From an uncultured Clostridium sp. (GTDB lineage: Bacteria > Bacillota > Clostridia > Lachnospirales > Lachnospiraceae): DNA of 21,452 bases. Location: assembly GCA_900551135.1 (NCBI GenBank), contig URUX01000020.1, positions 1 through 21,452 on the forward strand, given 5' to 3'. The notes beneath the pieces are model-generated. The model worked only from the letters and a program-made list of their open reading frames with translations. It had not been told where the DNA came from and did no database searches. The position numbers and the translations under genes were made by a program. The first letter of the stretch is position 1. Every line of letters starts with the position of its first letter. Shown in pieces: positions 15,870 through 21,452 of the stretch.

Positions 15870-17078
15870 TTATCTGGTTGTCGGCTCCATATCAATTGCT
15901 TTTACCGGGCAGACAATCTGGCAAAGTCCGCAGCCAGTACACTTTTCTGTATTTACCAATGCTTTTTTTCTGTCCTTATCCAGTGAAATGGCCTGTTTTC
16001 CTCCATCCTGACAGGAGGTCGCGCATCTTCCGCATCCAATACAGGTTTCTTCGTTCACCTTTGCAGCCAGCTGCTGTTCTAATGATAAGTTTCTTGCTGC
16101 AGGCGCCATATGATCCAGAGAATATCCTCTAAACTCATCAATAGACTGGTATCCTTTTTCTTCCATGAATTTCTGAAGATAAGCCAGCATTGGTTTGATA
16201 ATGCCGTATCCCTGATACATAACTGCCGTTGCGCTCTGAAGTGTATCGGCTCCCAGCAGAAGGTATTCCAGCGCATCCTGTCCATTGCAGATTCCGCCAA
16301 CTGCAGAAATATCAAATTTCTGTTCTTTTGCCGCCTTAGCCATCTTGTAAATACAGTGCTGTGCCATAGGCTTAATAAATGCTCCCGATAATCCCATAGG
16401 AGCGCTCTGTCCCATTACGTCCGGGGTATGTACCATGGTATCCTGATTGATGGGGCCGATTCCGTGAATGGAATTGATACCGGTAACTGCGTCAGCTCCT
16501 GCCTCTGCTGCATACCGGGCCATCTGTCCTACATCATTGACATGGATGGACAGCTTGGCAATCACCGGAATCCGGATTACTTCTTTCACCCAGCGAATTA
16601 CCTGCTGCATCAGTTCTTTATCCTGGCAGATCATTACGCCAGCTTCGCTGTCAATACAGGAAAGACACAGTTCCAGTGCATCTGCGCCGGCATCTTCTGC
16701 TTTTTTCGCAAGGGTTTTCCATTCGTCTTCCAGATACTGGGCTTTTATGCTGATAATCAGCATTTTCTCCGGATACTGTTTCTTTACCTGTGCAAAATCC
16801 GCAAATGCGACGTCTACGGTCTTATCCATCACAAAATCAATGTTTCCCATTCCGGTAACGCCCTTTGTGCCGGTTGTAGAAACAGGCAGCATTCTCGGAG
16901 ACAGGCTCAGCTTCATTTCATCCTGCAAATAGGAGATACTTTTGGTAACTGCTCCTGCCCATCCCATTTCAAATGCCCTGCCAATCATGGCTCCTGTCGC
17001 ACTGACCGGAGATGACCCCAGCAAAAATGGATTTTCACAGCGGAACCCACAATAATTTGTTTCCATATTTAATGCCAT
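15870..17078 (-). CDS. PreA-like dihydropyrimidine dehydrogenase family protein (FMN + two 4Fe-4S)
   Basis: This 402-residue protein resembles the catalytic half of dihydropyrimidine dehydrogenase. Residues 1-330 are a dihydroorotate-dehydrogenase-like FMN barrel with Lys175 at the conserved flavin lysine. Residues 345-392 are a ferredoxin domain with two full CxxCxxCxxxC sets (Cys346/349/352/356 and Cys380/383/386/390). Length is close to E. coli PreA. Comparing from memory with human DPD, Asn609 corresponds to Asn79 and Asn736 to Asn202, and the catalytic Cys671 to Cys141, but Asn668 is replaced by Cys138, Thr737 by Ser203, and the active-site loop after the Cys is about 4 residues shorter. 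It may therefore reduce something other than uracil or thymine. No PreT partner is present in the window, so electrons may come from ferredoxin or a partner elsewhere. GGAGG lies 8 bases before the ATG; the racemase-like gene ends 21 bases upstream. Confidence 0.85.
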   Translation of the reverse strand: MALNMETNYCGFRCENPFLLGSSPVSATGAMIGRAFEMGWAGAVTKSISYLQDEMKLSLSPRMLPVSTTGTKGVTGMGNIDFVMDKTVDVAFADFAQVKKQYPEKMLIISIKAQYLEDEWKTLAKKAEDAGADALELCLSCIDSEAGVMICQDKELMQQVIRWVKEVIRIPVIAKLSIHVNDVGQMARYAAEAGADAVTGINSIHGIGPINQDTMVHTPDVMGQSAPMGLSGAFIKPMAQHCIYKMAKAAKEQKFDISAVGGICNGQDALEYLLLGADTLQSATAVMYQGYGIIKPMLAYLQKFMEEKGYQSIDEFRGYSLDHMAPAARNLSLEQQLAAKVNEETCIGCGRCATSCQDGGKQAISLDKDRKKALVNTEKCTGCGLCQIVCPVKAIDMEPTTR

Positions 17079-17099
17079 ATTGTTTTCCTCCGTCCTAAT

Positions 17100-17855
17100 T
17101 TACGTTTCCAACAGCTTTCCCCATCCATGAAAAGACAGATTATCCAGACCGGATAACCGAAGCCCCTCCCGGACTGCCGCTGTTACAGAATCGAATACAA
17201 TGGCTCCTGTCTGCCGTTCAATCTCTTCCGCTCTCCATGCTGCTGCCAGATTGGTGCAGACTACTGCAATCCCCTCTCCGGCTGCCGCATGGGTACTGCA
17301 GCATAACTGTTCCAGCTGTTCCCGGGTTACACTTCCGATCTCTGTATTTTCTGTAATTCCAAGTCCTGTCACGCCAACTGGTTCCAGTCCCTGTTTTTTG
17401 TATTCCCGAATAATCGCATCATTCATTTCCTGGATATAAGGGGTTACCAGATGAAGACGGCTTATGCCAAAGTCCTCATAGCTGTGAATCATCCCCAGAG
17501 AAGCAGTTCCCATGGGAATTCCCGTCTCTCTTTCAATATCCTGACACATTTTCCGGTCTCTGTCAACTCCCAGCCAGCTTCCTGCTGTACCATTCCAGAT
17601 AATGGCATCCACCTTGGCCTGTGCCAGCTGGTTTGCAGCCTGAAGCATGGCTTCTATCTCAAATTGTCTGTCTGAATCTCTGTCCATTGACACCCGTACT
17701 ACCGGAAGCCTGGAATAATGTACGGTTACAAGATCCTCCATTCCTGCAAAAATACGATTGCAGATTGGTTCTACGACTGTATTGGAAGAAGGAACAATCA
17801 TTCCAATTCGTTTTGGAGCAGAAACCATCCCAGTTGTTGTCTTGTCTGCTTTCAT
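17100..17855 (-). CDS. Asp/Glu racemase superfamily protein, maleate isomerase / arylmalonate decarboxylase-like
   Basis: This 251-residue cytoplasmic protein begins its fold with Arg-Ile-Gly-Met-Ile-Val-Pro-Ser-Ser-Asn-Thr (residues 16-26), characteristic of the maleate isomerase/arylmalonate decarboxylase branch. Two-cysteine members (racemases, maleate isomerases) use one Cys in each half. Here the first site reads Trp-Asn-Gly-Thr-Ala-Gly-Ser (88-93) with Gly89 where Cys is expected, while the second Cys is present as Cys200 in Val-Val-Cys-Thr-Asn. From memory, a single C-terminal Cys with Gly at the first site is the arrangement in arylmalonate decarboxylase, so racemisation is less likely. 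The natural substrate is unknown; context suggests a ring-opened base fragment. It starts 5 bases after the amidohydrolase, with GGAGG 10 bases before the ATG. Confidence 0.85.
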   Translation of the reverse strand: MKADKTTTGMVSAPKRIGMIVPSSNTVVEPICNRIFAGMEDLVTVHYSRLPVVRVSMDRDSDRQFEIEAMLQAANQLAQAKVDAIIWNGTAGSWLGVDRDRKMCQDIERETGIPMGTASLGMIHSYEDFGISRLHLVTPYIQEMNDAIIREYKKQGLEPVGVTGLGITENTEIGSVTREQLEQLCCSTHAAAGEGIAVVCTNLAAAWRAEEIERQTGAIVFDSVTAAVREGLRLSGLDNLSFHGWGKLLET

Positions 17856-17860
17856 GGCTT

Positions 17861-19303
17861 CTACGCCTCCATCCGGTAATCAATGCCTGTTTTTTTCTGT
17901 ACCATTTTTAAGATTCGGTCTGTTGCATTGTTGGCATCTTCGATAATCTGATTTAAATCTCCAGCTAAGAATATGCCGTTTTCAATCAATACCTTTCCAT
18001 TTACAATGGTGGTATCAGCCAGATGATTGTTGCCGCAGTATAAAAGGGCTCCTCTTGGATCCGTAAGGGCTCCTGCATATCCTGGCTGCATCATGGAAAA
18101 CAGAACAATGTCTGCCGCCATGCCTTCTTTCAGCATTCCGATATCTTCCCGGTTCAGGCATTTTGCACCATTTACCGTAGCCATTTCAAAGACTTCTTTT
18201 GCATTGATCCACCGTTCCGGGCCATAGCCTGGATGACCGCCTTCAATACGGTGAACGTACAGCATGGCTCTCAGTTCGCCCAGCATATCTCCGCTGTCAT
18301 TGCTGGCGCCGCCGTCTACGCCGATGCTGACCGGGATTCCTCTGTCTCTTGCCTCCAATGCCGGCGCTACCGGATATCCCAGACGCATATGGCAGGATGG
18401 AGACTGGGTAACCGAAGCCCCGTTTCTCGCTACAATGTCCAGTTCTTCTGCATTGTGACGGCTGATATGGGCAAAGGATACGTTTTTATCCATCCAGCCG
18501 ATTTCTTCCAGCCACTGGTGAGGACGTTTTCCATACAGTTCTCCGCACTTTTTAATCTCATCTGGTCTTGGATGGAGATGGGTATGGCAGAGTCCCTGAT
18601 ATTTATCAGCCATTGCCTTTAATTCCCGCATAAATTCCGGATTTTCAAATACCACTGTGGTGGGACCCAATCCTACACGGCTCATGGAAAACGGACTGTT
18701 GTCATGATATTTCTGGAACGTTTTATCGCAGATATCCATAATATCGTCATAAGACTCAACCAGTTCTCCTGCATCAATTCCCAGACGTTCCTTCATCTCA
18801 GCCGGAAGATTTCCTTCCATGACCGGCATACAGCCGCGGAATCCATGGAAACGCAGTCCCATTTCTTTTACTGCCTCAAACTCTGCATCCATCAGGGCAT
18901 GTCTTCCATGAGGGAAGAAATACATAAAGTCCATAGAAGTGGTACAGCCGGTCATAAGAAGTTCTGCACAAGCCAGACGGGCTGCCGCCTTTACATCCTC
19001 TTCCTCCATATTTTCCCATGCTCCGTAAGAATACAGCAGCCATCCCAGCAGATTTCCCTTCTGCATAATCGGGATGTTTCTGGTAATGTTCTGATAGAAA
19101 TGGTGATGGGTATTGACAAAACCTGGAAGGGCTAACTTTCCTGCTCCGTCAATTACTTTTACGCCTTCTGCCGGCACATCCAGATTGGAACCAATCTGTT
19201 TGATCACATTTCCTTCTATATAAATATCTGCATGTTCTAAAAACCTGTCCTGCTCATCCATACAGTAAAGATACCGGATATTTTTAATCAGTAATCGTTC
19301 CAT
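17861..19303 (-). CDS. COG0402 amidohydrolase, 8-oxoguanine deaminase / AtzB-like
   Basis: This 480-residue protein is a metal-dependent amidohydrolase whose relatives deaminate purines, pterins and triazines. The first metal motif is Asn-Thr-His-His-His-Phe-Tyr (His66 and His68), in a Leu-Pro-Gly-Phe-Val-Asn context typical of AtzB and 8-oxoguanine deaminase. Further ligands are His242, His279 and Asp330 (Gly-Val-Asp-Gly-Gly-Ala-Ser-Asn-Asp). The Gly-Cys-Thr-Thr-Ser at 119-123 is also typical of the group. The odd point is after His242: the sequence is His-Leu-His-Pro-Arg-Pro-Asp-Glu, so the catalytic Glu of the usual HxxE motif is replaced by Pro245; Glu249 is the nearest acid besides Asp248. 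The activity could therefore differ from a standard deaminase. GGGAGG lies 6 bases before the ATG, and the phosphorylase stop is only 3 bases upstream. Confidence 0.87.
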   Translation of the reverse strand: MERLLIKNIRYLYCMDEQDRFLEHADIYIEGNVIKQIGSNLDVPAEGVKVIDGAGKLALPGFVNTHHHFYQNITRNIPIMQKGNLLGWLLYSYGAWENMEEEDVKAAARLACAELLMTGCTTSMDFMYFFPHGRHALMDAEFEAVKEMGLRFHGFRGCMPVMEGNLPAEMKERLGIDAGELVESYDDIMDICDKTFQKYHDNSPFSMSRVGLGPTTVVFENPEFMRELKAMADKYQGLCHTHLHPRPDEIKKCGELYGKRPHQWLEEIGWMDKNVSFAHISRHNAEELDIVARNGASVTQSPSCHMRLGYPVAPALEARDRGIPVSIGVDGGASNDSGDMLGELRAMLYVHRIEGGHPGYGPERWINAKEVFEMATVNGAKCLNREDIGMLKEGMAADIVLFSMMQPGYAGALTDPRGALLYCGNNHLADTTIVNGKVLIENGIFLAGDLNQIIEDANNATDRILKMVQKKTGIDYRMEA

Positions 19304-19306
19304 CCG

Positions 19307-20053
19307 TTACCTCCCAAGTTTCTTGTCTTCTTCAATCAGGATCCGAAGTCCTTCTATGGCCGTCTCCATTGCTGCCTGCAGATTTACTTTCTTATAAGCC
19401 ATAATTCCGGAAGCCCGGCAGTTGCGAATAGAAGAAATTACGAAAATAGCGGCCGCTTCCATTTCAGAGCACATAACATTGGATTTCTCCCATGCCTGCC
19501 AGCGCTGCTTTACATACTCGCTGTTCGGCATATTTTCCGGCTCAATCTCGCCGTAAAATGCATCTTTTGAATGGGTAATGCCTTCTGCAAAATTATAACC
19601 CAGCTTCTTGGCTGCTCTTGCAAGGGCATCTACTACATGGCGGTCTGCTACTGCCGGATATGCTAACGGCACATAGGAAATCGTAGTTCCCTCATCCCGC
19701 ACTGCTGCTGTATTAATTACTCCATTTAAAGACATATCCTGGGATTTCGGGCAGACACGGCCAGAGGTTCCCACACGGATAAAGGTATCTGCGCCGCAGC
19801 GGATTAACTCTTCTACTACAATGGCAGTAGAAGGACTTCCCATACCGGTAGAAGTTACAGAAACCTTTTCTCCGTTTAAGGTTCCGGTCCAGGTCTTGCA
19901 TTCTCTGTTGTGAGCCACTAATTTGGCATCATCAAACATGGATGCGATAACATCGGTACGGAATGGATCTCCGGGGAGAAGGACGTAACGTCCTACATCC
20001 CCTTCTTTACAATCAATATGATACTGTTTTCCATCTTCTGTTAAAAAAGGCAT
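19307..20053 (-). CDS. Nucleoside phosphorylase (PNP/UDP family)
   Basis: This 248-residue cytoplasmic enzyme should split a nucleoside with phosphate into a free base and ribose-1-phosphate, feeding DeoB. Family motifs are Leu-Pro-Gly-Asp-Pro-Phe-Arg (26-32) for phosphate, Ser-Thr-Gly-Met-Gly-Ser-Pro-Ser (68-75), Arg93-Val-Gly-Thr-Ser-Gly, and Glu197-Met198-Glu199 for the ribose hydroxyls. It is most like uridine phosphorylase overall, but the uracil-specific Gln166 and Arg168 of the E. coli enzyme, which follow Phe-Tyr-Pro-Gly, correspond by ungapped alignment to Ile170 and Pro172 here. Base specificity is thus uncertain and uridine should not be assumed. The ATG at 20051-20053 has AGGAGG 7 bases upstream; an in-frame start 6 codons earlier has no comparable site. 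It lies 44 bases after the permease gene. Confidence 0.92.
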   Translation of the reverse strand: MPFLTEDGKQYHIDCKEGDVGRYVLLPGDPFRTDVIASMFDDAKLVAHNRECKTWTGTLNGEKVSVTSTGMGSPSTAIVVEELIRCGADTFIRVGTSGRVCPKSQDMSLNGVINTAAVRDEGTTISYVPLAYPAVADRHVVDALARAAKKLGYNFAEGITHSKDAFYGEIEPENMPNSEYVKQRWQAWEKSNVMCSEMEAAAIFVISSIRNCRASGIMAYKKVNLQAAMETAIEGLRILIEEDKKLGR

Positions 20054-20097
20054 AATCTTTCCTCCTGTCAAATGTCAATACATATGTGAGTTCTGAA

Positions 20098-21051
20098 TTA
20101 TCTTGCACCCTTGTCGTAAGGAACACCGGATGCTTTAGGTGACTGGGAACCCTTGGTATTTAAAGTAAGAACAATCAGGGTTGCCAGATACGGGATCATC
20201 TTGTACACGCTGCTTGGAATTCCCAGATTTGCCAGTACCGGTATTCCGGAATATGCAGATGAGATGGTCTTCATCATTCCGAAGAACAGCGCTGCAAGGA
20301 AGATCTTTCCTGGTTTCCACTGACCAAAAATCAATACTGCCAATGCCAGGAATCCGTAACCAGATACAGAAGCGTTAAAGCTGGTCGATGTCGGGATTAC
20401 ATATACCAGGCCGCCAATTCCGGCTAAAGCTCCGGAAATCAAAACGCCCATGTAACGCATTTTGTAAACACTGATTCCTACGGAAGCGGCTGCCTGTGGA
20501 TGCTCTCCGCAGGACCGGAGCCGAAGTCCAAATCTCGTTTTGTACAGCACCACATAAGAAATAATCAGGATCAGAATTCCTAAATATGTGGTAATGTAGG
20601 CATTCTGGAAGAATAACCCTCCAATAACAGGAATGTCTCCTAAAACCGGAACTTTCTCGATTCGGAACTGATTTTCAAATGGAATCTGCTGTACGTTGCG
20701 GATAACTCTTGCCACAAAGATTGCAAAAGCCGGTGCAAACATATTGATTGCCGTACCACTGATACTCTGATTTGCCTTCATGTTAATAGACGCGTAGGCA
20801 TGTACCAGGGAAATCACCATACCGGTTACCATGGAAATTACTAAAGCGATTAACAGAACCGGCTGTCCCGGAAGCACTCCCTGAAACAGATTGATAAATA
20901 AAATTCCAGTAAAACCGCCCAGTACCATGATTCCTTCCAAAGCAATGTTGATAACACCGCTTCGCTCACAGAACATTCCTCCCAGTGCAACAATCAGCAG
21001 CGGGATTGAAAACAACATCATTTGTTGAACTAAAAAATATACCAGACTCAT
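20098..21051 (-). CDS. Nucleoside ABC transporter permease, BMP/Nup family (second subunit)
   Basis: This 317-residue membrane protein belongs to the BPD_transp_2 permease family associated with BMP-type binding proteins (YufQ/NupC-like). The Glu-Arg-Ser-Gly-Val-Ile-Asn-Ile-Ala-Leu-Glu-Gly-Ile-Met segment at about 29-42 is a hallmark of this type, and Gly-Leu-Arg-Leu-Arg-Ser-Cys-Gly-Glu-His-Pro-Gln-Ala-Ala in the cytoplasmic loop is the ATPase-docking region. About eight to ten hydrophobic segments are present. I place the start at 21051 with an AGGAG site 7 bases upstream; the longer frame to 21105 runs into the preceding gene. It follows the partner permease by 13 bases. These importers carry purine and pyrimidine nucleosides in characterised Firmicutes, which fits the downstream phosphorylase. 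Confidence 0.93.
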   Translation of the reverse strand: MSLVYFLVQQMMLFSIPLLIVALGGMFCERSGVINIALEGIMVLGGFTGILFINLFQGVLPGQPVLLIALVISMVTGMVISLVHAYASINMKANQSISGTAINMFAPAFAIFVARVIRNVQQIPFENQFRIEKVPVLGDIPVIGGLFFQNAYITTYLGILILIISYVVLYKTRFGLRLRSCGEHPQAAASVGISVYKMRYMGVLISGALAGIGGLVYVIPTSTSFNASVSGYGFLALAVLIFGQWKPGKIFLAALFFGMMKTISSAYSGIPVLANLGIPSSVYKMIPYLATLIVLTLNTKGSQSPKASGVPYDKGAR

Positions 21052-21064
21052 GTTCCTTCTCCTC

Positions 21065-21452
21065 TCACGCTGATTTTTCTGCTGTATTTGCTTTCTTTCT
21101 GTCAAAGAACTTGTTGATAATTCCGCGGAATACTAAAGCAAATGCACTGAAATAGATAATAACGGAAATGATAATGTCAATTACTTCCGGCACAAAGTTG
21201 TACAGCTGCATCTGATCGCCGCCGACTCTTAAGTATGCAATAAAAATACCGGAGAAAATAATACCGATTGGATTGTTCATTGCCAGAAGAGCAACCGGAA
21301 TACCGTTAAAACCTTCTGCTGCCAGAGTATCCACTACCTGGATTCCGTTTCCGGAACCAGCCAGATACAAAAGTCCGCCGCCAAGACCAGCCAGTGCGCC
21401 TGCGATTGCCATAGAAGAAATAATATTTTTCTTCTCGTTCATACCTGCATAG
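21065..21452 (-). CDS. Nucleoside ABC transporter permease, BMP/Nup family (first subunit), partial
   Basis: This is the C-terminal part of the partner permease (YufP/NupB-like). The frame is open to the window edge: codons for Tyr-Ala-Gly precede the Met-Asn-Glu-Lys-Lys at 21442, and Tyr-Ala-Gly-Met-Asn followed by basic residues is the usual internal sequence of these permeases, so the ATG at 21442 is not the true start. About 128 residues are visible, with four hydrophobic segments and a Lys/Arg-rich C-terminus. The upstream ATPase and BMP-type binding lipoprotein expected for this transporter would lie just outside the window. Confidence 0.92.
   Translation of the reverse strand, partial: YAGMNEKKNIISSMAIAGALAGLGGGLLYLAGSGNGIQVVDTLAAEGFNGIPVALLAMNNPIGIIFSGIFIAYLRVGGDQMQLYNFVPEVIDIIISVIIYFSAFALVFRGIINKFFDRKKANTAEKSA

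Noticed and set aside
16428..17015. Plus-strand open frame of 195 residues antisense to the PreA-like gene
   Set aside because: The PreA-like gene is certain from its flavin and iron-sulfur motifs; the opposite frame shows no domain or good ribosome binding site.

Overview
This window looks like the chromosome of an anaerobic gut Firmicute, most likely a member of the Lachnospiraceae or a related Clostridium group. The clues are strong GGAGG ribosome binding sites before nearly every gene, a YesM/YesN-type two-component pair beside a CUT1 sugar ABC transporter, a Cys-type (anaerobically matured) sulfatase, and a GntR/ABC module of a kind common in that family. I see no tRNA, rRNA, CRISPR array, insertion sequence or phage gene, and no intergenic stretch longer than about 300 bases.

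Region 1 (1-7211, minus strand) is a carbohydrate locus. Read in its own direction it runs: lipoprotein solute-binding protein, two CUT1 permeases (MalF-like then MalG-like), a cytoplasmic S1-type sulfatase, a DUF2264 protein (probable glycoside hydrolase), and the start of a small unknown gene cut by the window edge. Two rho-independent terminators sit inside the gene series, one after the binding protein and one after the transporter, which should give stepwise lower expression. Region 2 (7438-10846, plus strand) is the divergent sensor kinase and AraC-type response regulator that most likely control region 1. The 226-base divergent spacer holds candidate promoters and an exact 9-base direct repeat spaced 40 bp. 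The inferred job is to sense and import a sulfated, possibly uronate-containing oligosaccharide, then desulfate and cleave it in the cytoplasm. The ATPase subunit and the sulfatase-activating enzyme are not in the window.

Region 3 (10925-14559, minus strand) is a compact GntR (YtrA-type) repressor, ABC ATPase and ABC permease operon with overlapping genes. A well-formed promoter overlaps a perfect 9-bp inverted repeat, a strong candidate autoregulatory operator.

Region 4 (14605-21452, minus strand) is a tight nucleoside uptake and breakdown operon ending in a strong terminator. It runs: two BMP-family nucleoside permeases (the first cut by the window edge), a nucleoside phosphorylase, an AtzB/8-oxoguanine-deaminase-like amidohydrolase, a maleate isomerase/arylmalonate decarboxylase-like protein, a PreA-like flavin/iron-sulfur dehydrogenase, and phosphopentomutase. 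The sugar half of the pathway is conventional (ribose-1-phosphate to ribose-5-phosphate). The base half is not: each of the four base-handling proteins departs from its characterised relatives at key substrate or catalytic positions. This operon is the best candidate in the window for an undescribed pathway, perhaps the degradation of a modified or non-canonical nucleobase.
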